Assembly (NCBI RefSeq): GCF_028867935.1
Contig: NZ_JAPQNS010000005.1
Span: forward strand, 364,451 to 428,450
Source of the DNA: Flavobacterium sp. SUN052
Lineage (GTDB): Bacteria > Bacteroidota > Bacteroidia > Flavobacteriales > Flavobacteriaceae
Length of the DNA: 64,000 nt
Direction: 5' to 3'
The notes beneath the pieces were generated by a model. It was not told the DNA's origin. It saw nothing but the letters and a program-made list of their open reading frames with translations, and ran no database searches. The position numbers were made by a program, and so were the translations under genes. Of this stretch, positions 25,271 through 34,250 are shown in pieces; position 1 is the stretch's first letter, and each line of letters opens with the position of its first letter.

Positions 25271-26536
25271 ATGTATTTCGTTCGCGTCAACACCTGCCTG
25301 TTAGCAGCCAGTTTCCTTATCCCACTTCTCGCAGAAGCCCAAACCGCACCCCGCCTGACGCGGGCTCAACTCCACGACAAAGTGCTTGGAATGCTTGTTG
25401 GTTCGGCGATTGGCGATGCAATGGGGGCGCCAACCGAAATGTGGTCGCGGGAGATGATCGGTACCATGTACGGTTCCGTGAACCGGCTCGACTCGATGGT
25501 GCGCGAACCTTCGGCGGAGGGAACCTGGTATATGAACCTCCCCGCTGGCGGCACTACCGACGACACGCGCTGGAAGAAACTCGCCGTAGGTTATCTGCTT
25601 ACTCAACGTACTGGCAAAACGTCGCTTGATGCACGTGCCTTTGCCAATTACATCCTAACGCAATACCGGGCCGACGTACAACGGCTCAAGAATACGCCCG
25701 GCGATGATCCGGCCCCATTTGAAGCCAACGCTCGCCGAATGGCGTGGTTGCAGGAGTGGGCCAAAGTAGCCAAGCCCTTTGCCGCTGGCGATTGGCCAGC
25801 GTACACCGATGCCCTGAGCGGTTTCTATGGGGGTGAAATGACCTGCGCCGGGATGCTTTACGCCCCTGCTTTGGGTGCCTTCTTCCCCGGCCAACCCAAC
25901 AAAGCGTATACCGAAACGTTCCGGTTAGCCCTGTTTGATTTGGGGTATGCCCGCGATGTAAGTGCGCTGACGGGTGCGTTGGTATCGGCCGCTATGACGC
26001 CCGATGCCACGCCTGAGTCGATTATAAATGTGGTACGGGAGGTTGATCCCCGACAGTATTACCAGAGCCGATTGGTGGGCCGGGCTGCTTACCGGTTCTT
26101 GCAGCGGGCTCGTACGGTTGTTTATAAAGCAGGCCGATGGTCGCCAACAACCATGAACGTGTCGCAACTGGTGTTTCCACGTACGGGCCGGGCTGATACG
26201 GTTGAATTAGCCCGGCGGCACTATGCGTTTACCCTGCTCGACGAATACAACCAGGAGTTGCCCCTGATGTCAGGGGAAATATTTCAGATCACGCTCACGG
26301 CGATGCTCTATGGCCAGTTTGATTTTCAGAAAAGCCTGGAATTTGCCGTCAACTTCGGGCGCGACAACGACACGACAGGGGCTATAATCGGAGCCATTTT
26401 GGGTGCTTACTACGGTGCCGCCAAACTCCCCGCCGACATGGTGCAACAGGTGTTAACTACCAACCGCAAACACACCGAAACCGACCTGACTAAACTGGCC
26501 GACGACTTAACCGAAGTAATTTGGGCACGGCAGTAG
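25271..26536 (+). CDS. Exported ADP-ribosylglycohydrolase-family protein
   Basis: The 421-residue protein starts with a signal peptide (cut near AEA, residue 24) and is otherwise a complete ADP-ribosylglycohydrolase fold. Metal-binding motifs are visible: GSAIGDAMGAPTE near the start, the TTDDT motif (about 96-100) and GRDNDTTGAIIG near 365-376. Such enzymes remove ADP-ribose from proteins or related adducts using two Mg ions. Most act in the cytoplasm; the secretion signal here is unusual. It is the third exported enzyme in a row after the serpin and M28 genes, 168 bp downstream behind a repeat cluster. Confidence 0.88.
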   Translation: MYFVRVNTCLLAASFLIPLLAEAQTAPRLTRAQLHDKVLGMLVGSAIGDAMGAPTEMWSREMIGTMYGSVNRLDSMVREPSAEGTWYMNLPAGGTTDDTRWKKLAVGYLLTQRTGKTSLDARAFANYILTQYRADVQRLKNTPGDDPAPFEANARRMAWLQEWAKVAKPFAAGDWPAYTDALSGFYGGEMTCAGMLYAPALGAFFPGQPNKAYTETFRLALFDLGYARDVSALTGALVSAAMTPDATPESIINVVREVDPRQYYQSRLVGRAAYRFLQRARTVVYKAGRWSPTTMNVSQLVFPRTGRADTVELARRHYAFTLLDEYNQELPLMSGEIFQITLTAMLYGQFDFQKSLEFAVNFGRDNDTTGAIIGAILGAYYGAAKLPADMVQQVLTTNRKHTETDLTKLADDLTEVIWARQ

Positions 26537-26547
26537 AGCAGTAACGA

Positions 26548-27012
26548 TTACTGGCTAGACGCCAGCGTATCACGGAGAGCGCGCCGTCTGCTGGAATAGA
26601 TTGGGCTATCAAGCGTTCGGCTGAACAGCCAAGCAACTTCTTGGTTGGTTTGAGTAATCCCGTTGACCTGGGTAGTAGTAGAAACTTCAGTCCGATATTT
26701 CACAAGTTGACCGACTTCTACAACTTCATAAAAACTGCGTTTCTGTCTGCGCCACACGTGCCCATTCTTATCAGAATAACCCCACACTGATTTCGCCGGG
26801 ACACGCTCCCTTGTTCCATCCTGTTTCCTGATAGTAATGTTTGAGGAAAATACACCACCTGCTTTGATACTCTTTATAGAGGCATTGGCGCTGGTATTCT
26901 GGCGCGACAGGTCCGAACTACTGGTCAATAGCCGATTGGGTTGAATAAGAAATGGCTGTACTTTGGCCGTGCAGCCTACCATCAGAATGAGCAAAAGTGG
27001 AAGCAGTTTCAT
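26548..27012 (-). CDS. Small lipoprotein, unknown
   Basis: The 154-residue protein has a lipoprotein signal with lipobox MVGC (Cys14). The rest is mostly polar and beta-rich (NITIRKQDGTRERVPAKSV, VWGYSDKNGHVWRR), without a family I can name. Its stop faces the ADP-ribosylglycohydrolase stop at 11 bp. An insertion sequence lies 90 bp upstream of its start. Confidence 0.7.
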   Translation of the reverse strand: MKLLPLLLILMVGCTAKVQPFLIQPNRLLTSSSDLSRQNTSANASIKSIKAGGVFSSNITIRKQDGTRERVPAKSVWGYSDKNGHVWRRQKRSFYEVVEVGQLVKYRTEVSTTTQVNGITQTNQEVAWLFSRTLDSPIYSSRRRALRDTLASSQ

Positions 27013-27094
27013 TGCCGGAATTTGCTAGGTTGATGGATGTAATTTATGCCAAAAAGTGGGAATCAAATCAAAAAGTTATGAACTGGGTCTGGAG

Positions 27095-27102
27095 GTTCGA
27101 GT
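27095..27102. repeat. Left 8-bp target-site duplication (GTTCGAGT)
   Basis: GTTCGAGT abuts the left end of the insertion sequence and recurs exactly at 28535-28542 next to its right end. Eight base pairs is the usual duplication length for ISL3-type elements. Confidence 0.85.
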
Positions 27103-27135
27103 GGATCAAGTCTAAAAGTTGTGGAGCACCTTAGA

Positions 27136-28071
27136 TTAAGCATATAAGCGAGTGAGCCGATACAGAAAGAACTCCACATTCCGAACCCCTCGAAATTGAC
27201 TTCTGAAGGCTTTGATCTTGGCATTGAAGGACTCCGCCGACGCATTCGTACTGCGGTGGTCAAAATAGTTGAGAATCGTTTCGTAGTGGTTCTGAATGGA
27301 GCGCGAGACGGTGTTGAAAGCCTGGAAACCCGCTTGCCGTACCCGCTCGTGCCACTTGGCCAACCGAGCTAAGCCGTAAAGTTTATCGGTGGTGTTGGCA
27401 AAGAGGTGGCTTAGGCTTTGACTCAACTCATAGGCGGTTTTCAGGTCAGGGTAACGATCAAACAGTAGCCTGGCCCGTTCCTGTTGACTCGGCGTCCAAT
27501 CCGACGGCTTTTTGTAGAGTATATAGCGACTGCGAGCCAGCAGCTGTTTAAGAGTGTCCCCATTGGCGAGTACTGCCGGCTCGTACTGAGTGGCCGTCAG
27601 TTTGGCTTGCTCCAAGGCTTGATTCTCCGCGTCCAGGGCCGCCCACCGGTACTTGATGCGCATATCTTGAACGGCCTCCATCGCTAGCTTTTGCACGTGG
27701 AAACGGTCGGTCACCTGGGTGGCCTGAGTAAAACATTTTTTGGCGATCAGGGCCATATTGCCCGCCATGTCCAGGGTAATTTCGGTGACCTTGTTGCGTA
27801 ATTTTTGGGGGATCTGATGGAGGATCTCGATGACTTTTTCGGCCCTGGTGCCCGCAATAATGGCCACAATACTGCCTTTACCGCCTTTGGCTGCCTTATT
27901 GGTCAGAATGGTGTAGAGTTCGCCCTGAGAAAGCGAGGTCTCGTCCAGAGATAGGGATGGCCCCAGATTGTGGGGAAAGAGCACCCACTCTTTGGCGTGA
28001 GCTTTCTGATCCCAGTGCTTGTAATCGCTTAGAAAGTGCCCATATTGGTGGCTCAGATTTCGGCCTTTCAC
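27136..28071 (-). CDS. ISAon1-family transposase, DDE domain
   Basis: This 311-residue frame has the ISL3-type DDE core. The first Asp is in SLDETSLSQGELYTILTNK, the second in EITLDMAGNMALIAKKCF, and the third acid in NASAESFNAKIKAF near the end. The GTG at 28071 is only the first start codon of the frame; the frame is open further upstream to about 28127, in a phase one step ahead of the N-region. Expression as a fusion with that region by frameshifting is likely, as for other two-frame IS elements. The stop overlaps the left inverted repeat. Confidence 0.9.
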   Translation of the reverse strand: MKGRNLSHQYGHFLSDYKHWDQKAHAKEWVLFPHNLGPSLSLDETSLSQGELYTILTNKAAKGGKGSIVAIIAGTRAEKVIEILHQIPQKLRNKVTEITLDMAGNMALIAKKCFTQATQVTDRFHVQKLAMEAVQDMRIKYRWAALDAENQALEQAKLTATQYEPAVLANGDTLKQLLARSRYILYKKPSDWTPSQQERARLLFDRYPDLKTAYELSQSLSHLFANTTDKLYGLARLAKWHERVRQAGFQAFNTVSRSIQNHYETILNYFDHRSTNASAESFNAKIKAFRSQFRGVRNVEFFLYRLTRLYA

Positions 28072-28108
28072 CCCGTAGAACTGACCGATGGTTTGGGTGT
28101 CAGTGGGG

Positions 28109-28462
28109 CTAGTATCGATGGATTTCTTTTAAAAAAGTCGCGAACTCCTCGGTCATTCGCGTTCCCTTGGCTACCAAACTCCAGTCTTTGAAAACAACCT
28201 GCTGGGTGGTCAGATTGAGCCATCGACGGCGTTTGATATGCAGAAATACTCGATGACCTCGAATGGGGAAGTCTTGAATGGTGATGGAGGGAAAGAAGCC
28301 TTTAGAGAGCAGTTTATGGGTTTCCATGCCTGGAGGCTGCCGGTGAATTTCTTCCAGGTGCAGATGAAAAGTCTGATCCTGCTGGTCGACGGATTTTAAG
28401 TCAAAATGGTCCAGGATGAACTCAGGAAGCAGGAGTTTGAGCAGGGGTAGGTAACTCTCCAA
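28109..28462 (-). CDS. ISAon1-family transposase, N-terminal region
   Basis: The 117-residue frame matches the N-region that accompanies ISAon1 transposases: a hydrophobic start (SYLPLLKLLLPEFILDHFDL), an aromatic/His-rich middle and LTTQQVVFKDWSLVAKGT. It probably binds the terminal repeats. Near its end lies a run TTTTTTAAAAGAAA (read leftward, 28136 to 28123) that precedes the switch to the DDE frame; this is a good candidate site for translational or transcriptional slippage. Confidence 0.85.
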   Translation of the reverse strand: MESYLPLLKLLLPEFILDHFDLKSVDQQDQTFHLHLEEIHRQPPGMETHKLLSKGFFPSITIQDFPIRGHRVFLHIKRRRWLNLTTQQVVFKDWSLVAKGTRMTEEFATFLKEIHRY

Positions 28463-28534
28463 AAGAAAGGAACTTAGTTCGACGGCACAAACCTAAAAGA
28501 ATCCAACGCCCTCCACAAGTTTTCGGATTGATCC

Positions 28535-28556
28535 GTTCGAGTCCCGTCCGGACCGC
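28535..28556 (+). pseudogene. Fragment of the tRNA-Asp 3' end, inverted copy
   Basis: These 22 bases (T-arm and acceptor 3' strand) are identical to the 3' end of the intact tRNA-Asp gene at 28611-28684 but in opposite orientation. Restoring the sequence before IS insertion (joining 27102 to 28543) shows that similarity stops upstream of the T-arm, so the copy was partial before the insertion. Its origin is unknown; a decayed integration end or an inverted duplication are both possible. Confidence 0.75.
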
Positions 28557-28573
28557 CACTAAATACAAGACAT

Positions 28574-28604
28574 AAAAAAAGCCCCTCAGCAAAACTGAGG
28601 AGCT
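28574..28604 (-). terminator. Terminator of tRNA-Asp
   Basis: Read leftward, a 10-bp stem with one G-T wobble (28595-28604 with 28580-28589) and a 5-base loop are followed by seven T. It lies six bases past the tRNA 3' end. Confidence 0.85.
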
Positions 28605-28610
28605 TTCGAG

Positions 28611-28684
28611 CGGTCCGGACGGGACTCGAACCCGCGACCTCCGCCGTGACAGGGCGGCATTCTAACCAACTGAACTACCGAACC
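28611..28684 (-). tRNA. tRNA-Asp (anticodon GTC)
   Basis: The 74-base leftward gene folds as a tRNA: acceptor GGTTCGG with CCGGACC (one wobble), D-arm with AGTTCAGTTGGTTAGA, anticodon loop CTGTCAC with GTC, variable region, and T-arm GGGTTCGAGTCCC. CCA is not encoded, as usual in Bacteroidota. A clear promoter lies upstream and a terminator downstream. Its 3' end is repeated in inverted orientation 54 bp away. Confidence 0.95.
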
Positions 28685-28732
28685 AATTAACTTGCGATTC
28701 ACTAAGCGTTGCCGTTTTCGTTTATCGTGGTG

Positions 28733-28763
28733 CAAAAGTAGGGCTACGACTATTTCCATGCAA
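28733..28763 (-). promoter_or_regulatory. Promoter of tRNA-Asp
   Basis: Read leftward, TTG (28763-28761), 20 bases, then TACTTTTG (28740-28733) match the Bacteroidota primary sigma promoter (-33 TTG, -7 TAnnTTTG). The tRNA begins about 48 bases further on. Confidence 0.7.
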
Positions 28764-28931
28764 GTATTACCCAGAAAAAAATTTTAAACGTATAGCCTAA
28801 AAGGCCCCTAAACGACCCGATTTGGCCTATATACGTTTGATAACCACTGAATTATTTGCCCTAAAAAAATTTGCCAACGCCAGCAGGTTTGCCTAAATTT
28901 CGAACTATTGCCAAACACAAATACGACAAAC

Positions 28932-29483
28932 ATGAACGTTTCGGACTCATATATTGAATTGCTAAACCGGACATTGAGGCCGTCGCAGCAAGAAGGATGC
29001 CGACCGTTTCCGGTGGCCTGCCTGGAAATTACGCTACTTGAAGAAGCGCAACGCCGGGCCAGAGATCGCGAGAAAGAATTGTTTGAGCGACTGTGCCGCA
29101 TCTTCGACTGGAAACTGACCCGCCAACAGCGCCGATACTATCTGAAAAGCTTAACTGGCGGCCAGACACTGGTGCTGACCGATTTGTCAAAGTGCATCCT
29201 CTGGACGAGCCGTAATTTTTTGACGCTAACTGGCTATACGAGTGCCGAGGTGCTGGGAAAAACGCCCGGATTGTTGGAAGGAGATGATACGAACCAGCAG
29301 ACAATGCGTAAGGCCAGCGAACAGCTGAATCAGGCAAAATCGGTGGGGCTTACTATGCGCAATCACCGCAAAAACGGGGAGCCGTACATGTGTCGTATTG
29401 CTATTGATCCGCTCCGAAACAGCCAGGGTGAAATGACTCATTTTCTGGCCGTGGAGCAGGAGATAAAAGAACGCCTGAATTAA
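28932..29483 (+). CDS. PAS-domain protein
   Basis: ATG 28932 gives 183 residues; the frame continues upstream only to a TTG. Residues about 25-70 are a helical, Arg-rich N-terminal segment. From about 75 a PAS fold follows: ILWTSRNFLTLTGYTSAEVLGK, the GLLEGDDTNQQ loop, and the closing HFLAVEQEIKERLN of a PAC motif. It has no kinase, GGDEF or HTH output, so it is a stand-alone sensor or partner. It converges with the tamB-like gene with a 4-bp gap. Confidence 0.85.
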   Translation: MNVSDSYIELLNRTLRPSQQEGCRPFPVACLEITLLEEAQRRARDREKELFERLCRIFDWKLTRQQRRYYLKSLTGGQTLVLTDLSKCILWTSRNFLTLTGYTSAEVLGKTPGLLEGDDTNQQTMRKASEQLNQAKSVGLTMRNHRKNGEPYMCRIAIDPLRNSQGEMTHFLAVEQEIKERLN

Positions 29484-29487
29484 TTGA

Positions 29488-32400
29488 TTAACGGTCCATC
29501 GCCGTTTTATCGCTGTTGGTAGGAAGGTCTGTTTTTTCAACAGACGTTGATGTGGGAACGCCGGGAGTGGGCCTGCGCGCTTGCCCAAAAAGCCGGTTAA
29601 AGGTGCGTGTATACAGCAAGCTCACCCCCCCGCCCGTGGTCAGTGTGGAGTTTAATGCTCCCTGATTTAGGGCGTTCTGCTGGTTCCGGTTGTACATTTT
29701 AGCCCTGAGCCGACCGTCGGGCGTCACCCAATACTCGAGCGTCCACTCGCCCAATAAACTGGCTGCACTGGTTTGAGCCTGCCCCAATTGATTCTGCCCA
29801 TACGTAAACCCACCATCACGACTGATGCGGAACCGGTCGTTCAGGAACCGGTACGAGAAGCGCAATTGCAGGTTGTTGAGCAGGTTTTCGTTGGTATTAC
29901 TTCCGGAGAACCCTCCAAACGAAACGCCTACGTCGAGGTTTTTATCCAGGTTAGATGCAATCCGGCTGATCTGATTCGAGATCAGTTCACTCACGCTATT
30001 ATAAATCCCGTTATTCACGTTGTTCTGATCAAACAGACCAGAACCTTCGGGTAACAACTGGTTGAATAATAAAACGCTGCTAACTTGGCGGGTCAGCTCC
30101 TGCTCGTTGGCATCGAGCCGGGCGGCAAAAGCGGTTACGGCCTGCCGGAAATCTGCCGAAGCCGGGTATTCCTTGATTTCCAGATCGTAGGTAACAGCGG
30201 GCGATTCCAATTCACCATCGAGGTTAATGATCAGGTCGACGGGGTACCGCCGATTGCCATCGCTGTTGTTACTGGTTGTAGCTCCGCTGTTAAAGCTGGT
30301 AAGGAGCGGTTTTAGCGAGGTATACTGCGTGTAGGCGGCCGTAACGTCGAGAAGGGCACGATAGGGGTCACCGGTCCAGGTAATGCGGCTATTGGGCCTA
30401 ATTTGGAACCGTTTGTTAATCACGTTCTCAAATGTAAACGTGTATTCTCCCTGCTGAATCTCGTAGTTACCAGTCATCGTGAAATCGCTCTTGGTGTCGA
30501 TTCGCATGTTGATCCGACCAGCTCCGTTCGATTTGATGATGTCGCCCGTTTGCCGATCAAGCTGAATTTCGCAGTAGGCATCGGGCGTGATGTCGAAATT
30601 GAAATCCATTTTGATCCCCGACAAATCAAGCGTTGTTTCGGAGCTTGCTGTTTTGGCAATAGCCGAGGTAGTTGAGCTACCGGTTGTTGTCGTAGCTGAA
30701 ACCGGAACCCGATTCACAAATTCAACGAAGTCATTTTCCGACGACGATACTGTAGCAGCTGCATCAAGCGGAATATAAATGCGGGTGCCTTTATTACTGG
30801 TTACGTCGGCCCGAATGGTCAGGTTATCGATAGGGCCATACAGTTCGGCTTTACCAGTTACTACGGCGGCTCCGTAGAACAAATCATTGTCTTTGGCTGC
30901 TGTGTTCAGGATGCGGAAATTACGCAGATCCGCATCGAATCGAAGCTGGAAGAAGCGGAACCGATCATGGTAAACCCCGCCCCGCAGGTTCATTGTGTTG
31001 CCCAGTGGGTCGCGTAGGGTTAAGCGACGGGCAATTATTTCACCCTCACCGAAATACACTTTATCGTCGAAAGTTGCATCGGCTTTTAAATAATCCATTG
31101 TTACACGGCCCTTCCGAACGTCGAGCACGCCCTTCAAAACCGGCGAATCGATTGAGCCAGCCAAATCGAGCGTCCCGTTGATTGTACCGCCCATATTCGA
31201 GAATAAACCTTCCGTAAACGGCTGTAATACACGTAAGTCTGTACCCGTGAAAATTGCCTTCAAGTCAAAGGCATTGTTTGTTTGACGGGGTGAATACGTG
31301 CCACGGACGGTCAATATATCAGCACTGTCGCGGTTGATCCGGGCATCAATATTGACGCGCTGACTGAACGGGTCATATACGCCCTTACCCAATACATTAC
31401 CAATCAGAAAATCGTCGTATTTGAGTCGGCTGATACCCAGATCACTTTCTACAATGGGCGTTTTATACATATTGCGGACCTTGGCTGTTCCTGTTAAGCT
31501 GCCAGCCAATTTGGTGTCCAGTAGCGTATTAAGCGTTTCCAGCAGGAAATTCTCGGCGTTGATTTGAAGCGTAGCCAGTGAATCGACGCCAATTTTGCCG
31601 TTGGCCCGAATGCGTTGATTACTGTGCGATAACTCAACGTCTGCAAACAAATAGTCGCGCCCCACCTTACGCATAACCCCATCGGGGCTAACTGTCCAAG
31701 TGCTGTCCAAAACGCGCAGGGTCGAGTTGTGGAACATCAAGTCAAGCGAGTCACCTTTGAAACGCAACTCCCCGTTAAGGTTAGCGCGGTTGGTGCTGTT
31801 TTGCTGCTGAACACTACTCGAAAAGTCGATGTGATCAACATCCCAAGCCGCTTCAACCATCAGGTTTTCGGTTGGGGCAATAGTGCCAATAGTTTGCTGT
31901 TGAGACGTCACCACCACTGACGCCAGTACGGCATCATTGTCGACAAACTTCGAAGTCGTCAAATCGGCTTCGCTGGCTCCTAATCTTACATCACCAATCC
32001 GAAGCGAGTCGGTTTTGACGTTAGCCGTGAGCAGAACCGTTTTGTCGACCGAAAAGCGGCCTTCCATGGTGGTGCCGGTGGCAATACGAACGCTCGGCAA
32101 CGCAAAATCGAGGAGCGGCTGAATGTTCCGTATGGCGAACTGATACAGGATATCGTACCGATTTGACGCAACCACGCCTGGTTTTGTAATAGTCAGATGG
32201 CCGACTTTTTTATCGTAATACGCTTGTCGGGTGGCTACGTCGCGGGTAAAATAAAGCGCATATTCTCTAGCGAGTGTGCTTAAGTCCTGCACCGTTTGAT
32301 TCGGCAAAAAGTTGCCCCGTAGCTCCGCCGTCAGAAAATCAGAATCGACCGTGAGCAACCGCCCGTTTGGTTCAATGGCCGACAAAAATGAGAGCGTATC

Positions 32401-34167
32401 AATAGTCAATGGCCGCTTATTCAGCACCAGTGTCGCGTTTCGGAAATGTGCCCGACCTTCCAGTTGGTCGATGGTGTTGCCATCCAGCTGCACGTCAAGA
32501 TCTGTGCTGATTGTGAGTGAATCGCGGGTATAGCCCAGCTTTCGAAGGTCGGCTGTTTGCACCGAGCCGCGTATATCGAAGTGATTGCGAGGGCTGCCGA
32601 GGTCACTTTCGCCGTCGAGGTCAAAGCTTAGGTTGGGGTCGCGCAGATTGACCTGACCGTGGAAGTAGGCTTTCTGCAAGTTGCCCCGAACAACCAGATT
32701 CCGGTAATCATAACCCTGAAACCCGAAGCGGCTCAGTTTACCGTCGATGTCGATGTCGGCTTTGGTAAGATCAAGTCCACCCCGGCCGGTGATGCGGCCC
32801 TGCCCGTCGAGTTTCTGAATAAGCTCGGGTTGATCGATCAACTCACCAAGCGCAAAATTTTCGCCCTGAAACGTGCCCGAGTAAGTAGTCTGGGCTGGCT
32901 TTGCTCCCAATTTCAGCTTTAGGTCACCCGTCACATTACCAATGGCCGTGCGGAACGTGCCCGCCGTGCGGAAATTATCGAACGGTCCGGTAAACGTGGC
33001 GTTGAAACCAACCGTACCCAGTTTCTGCACAACCTTGTTAAAATCCTCATCCGGGTAATACTGCCGGATGTCGGCCATGTTCACATCAGAGGGCGTGAAG
33101 GCAAAATCAGTCACAATCTTGTCCACATCGGGGAGTCCTTTGAAACCAATCATACCCGACAGCCGACTTCTGAAACCGGGGCCAAAACGCAGGTCGGTGC
33201 GCCGTAGTTTAAAGTTGTCGACCGTGCCCACAAAGTCAGTAGTAATGATCCAGGTTTCGCGGAGATTGCGGATGTACTCCGAAAAATAACCGAGGTCGGA
33301 CGAGGTTACGGTTGAGTTGCGAAGCCGCCCGATCATGGTAACCTCCCGGTTAAAATCGCCGAAAGCAGAGGGTTTGTCGAACAGAAAGACGAGCTGTTCG
33401 CGGACCGTTGACTCGTTTATACGGGCCTCTAAATCAGCTAACTCCATCTTTTTGGCGCACCACAGGAACCGGGTGTCTATCTTTCGGACCCGCAACCTTG
33501 AGTCCCGATCAATGGCTTTAATGTTGCGGCCTTCCAACGCAATGGTATCGCCAAGGGCCAAGAAATTACGAACGTTGCCGTTGAGTTTTTCGAGCCGAAA
33601 ATGGTAATAGTCGAACGCCCGGCGGTCGTTCATAAAGGGCTCACGGGGGTCGTCGAACTGAAACGCACCATCGGCTACGGTTGCTTTGCCAATGGTGAAC
33701 GGCACGTTATTGTCGGGCTTTTGGGGCTGGGTTGTGTCGGCAGACAGCAGTTCACCAATGCGATTGATAAACTCGTCGATGTTGAGGTCGCCGTTGGTCC
33801 GTTTTACCAGGCGGACATCAGGACGGTACAGCAAAACCTCATCCAGATGGATATTATGCGCTGATGAGTCAATCAGATTCTGGAGGTTGTAGTTGACCTC
33901 AAGCCGCCCTACGTTGATCATAGGCTGCTGCTGCCGGTCTTTTATGCTGACTCCTTCGAGTACCAGTGCGTCAAACCATTTGATCGAAACGCGCTGAATA
34001 TCAATAGGAAACTGCATTTTAGCAGAGACGCGGGTGGCCAGTTCACGAACCACTTTTGTTTGTACCGCCGGAATTTGTAATCCAATCACGACAATCAATA
34101 CCAATCCAACCGCGCCCGCAAGGACGTAGAAGACAGTTTTCAGCAGTATGGAGAGGGCATTACGCAT
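29488..34167 (-). CDS. TamB-like translocation/assembly module protein (AsmA/YhdP superfamily)
   Basis: The 1559-residue protein begins with a membrane anchor (about 6-28, VFYVLAGAVGLVLIVVIGLQ). An AsmA-like N-terminal part with FPIDIQRVSIKWFDALVLEG follows, then about 1300 residues of repeating beta-strand pattern (DLAGSIDSPVLKGVLDVRKG is typical). It ends in the TamB domain (from about 1290: ITPDAYCEIQLDRQTGD to FRISRDGGFTYGQ). Such proteins bridge the periplasm as a hydrophobic groove for lipid transport or help outer-membrane assembly. The gene is divergent from tsaD, a common arrangement in Bacteroidota (general knowledge). The last 60 residues are Pro/Thr-rich. Confidence 0.93.
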   Translation of the reverse strand: MRNALSILLKTVFYVLAGAVGLVLIVVIGLQIPAVQTKVVRELATRVSAKMQFPIDIQRVSIKWFDALVLEGVSIKDRQQQPMINVGRLEVNYNLQNLIDSSAHNIHLDEVLLYRPDVRLVKRTNGDLNIDEFINRIGELLSADTTQPQKPDNNVPFTIGKATVADGAFQFDDPREPFMNDRRAFDYYHFRLEKLNGNVRNFLALGDTIALEGRNIKAIDRDSRLRVRKIDTRFLWCAKKMELADLEARINESTVREQLVFLFDKPSAFGDFNREVTMIGRLRNSTVTSSDLGYFSEYIRNLRETWIITTDFVGTVDNFKLRRTDLRFGPGFRSRLSGMIGFKGLPDVDKIVTDFAFTPSDVNMADIRQYYPDEDFNKVVQKLGTVGFNATFTGPFDNFRTAGTFRTAIGNVTGDLKLKLGAKPAQTTYSGTFQGENFALGELIDQPELIQKLDGQGRITGRGGLDLTKADIDIDGKLSRFGFQGYDYRNLVVRGNLQKAYFHGQVNLRDPNLSFDLDGESDLGSPRNHFDIRGSVQTADLRKLGYTRDSLTISTDLDVQLDGNTIDQLEGRAHFRNATLVLNKRPLTIDTLSFLSAIEPNGRLLTVDSDFLTAELRGNFLPNQTVQDLSTLAREYALYFTRDVATRQAYYDKKVGHLTITKPGVVASNRYDILYQFAIRNIQPLLDFALPSVRIATGTTMEGRFSVDKTVLLTANVKTDSLRIGDVRLGASEADLTTSKFVDNDAVLASVVVTSQQQTIGTIAPTENLMVEAAWDVDHIDFSSSVQQQNSTNRANLNGELRFKGDSLDLMFHNSTLRVLDSTWTVSPDGVMRKVGRDYLFADVELSHSNQRIRANGKIGVDSLATLQINAENFLLETLNTLLDTKLAGSLTGTAKVRNMYKTPIVESDLGISRLKYDDFLIGNVLGKGVYDPFSQRVNIDARINRDSADILTVRGTYSPRQTNNAFDLKAIFTGTDLRVLQPFTEGLFSNMGGTINGTLDLAGSIDSPVLKGVLDVRKGRVTMDYLKADATFDDKVYFGEGEIIARRLTLRDPLGNTMNLRGGVYHDRFRFFQLRFDADLRNFRILNTAAKDNDLFYGAAVVTGKAELYGPIDNLTIRADVTSNKGTRIYIPLDAAATVSSSENDFVEFVNRVPVSATTTTGSSTTSAIAKTASSETTLDLSGIKMDFNFDITPDAYCEIQLDRQTGDIIKSNGAGRINMRIDTKSDFTMTGNYEIQQGEYTFTFENVINKRFQIRPNSRITWTGDPYRALLDVTAAYTQYTSLKPLLTSFNSGATTSNNSDGNRRYPVDLIINLDGELESPAVTYDLEIKEYPASADFRQAVTAFAARLDANEQELTRQVSSVLLFNQLLPEGSGLFDQNNVNNGIYNSVSELISNQISRIASNLDKNLDVGVSFGGFSGSNTNENLLNNLQLRFSYRFLNDRFRISRDGGFTYGQNQLGQAQTSAASLLGEWTLEYWVTPDGRLRAKMYNRNQQNALNQGALNSTLTTGGGVSLLYTRTFNRLFGQARRPTPGVPTSTSVEKTDLPTNSDKTAMDR

Positions 34168-34250
34168 TCAGTAACAAAACTACACGATTAACGCGAAAGA
34201 GCCCGGTCGTGGTGCATAAACGATTGAGCGGTAAGCACTAAATTTGCAAA

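Larger units (their letters stand above)
27103..28534 (-). mobile_element. Insertion sequence of ISAon1/ISL3 type (1432 bp)
   Basis: The element is bounded by terminal inverted repeats (35 bases, 27 matching) at 27103-27137 and 28500-28534, flanked by the 8-bp direct repeats 27095-27102 and 28535-28542. It carries two leftward reading frames in different phases: an N-terminal region and a DDE transposase. It appears intact, so may still be mobile or may have moved recently. It landed at the 3' end of an inverted partial copy of the adjacent tRNA-Asp gene. Confidence 0.9.

Noticed and set aside
27013..27102. Possible tRNA remnant left of the insertion sequence
   Set aside because: Only the 8-bp duplicated GTTCGAGT resembles a T-loop; sequence further left has no tRNA pairing.
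34175..34182. Promoter for the TamB-like gene (TAGTTTTG read leftward)
   Set aside because: It fits the -7 consensus but lies only eight bases before the start and has no TTG at the right distance.
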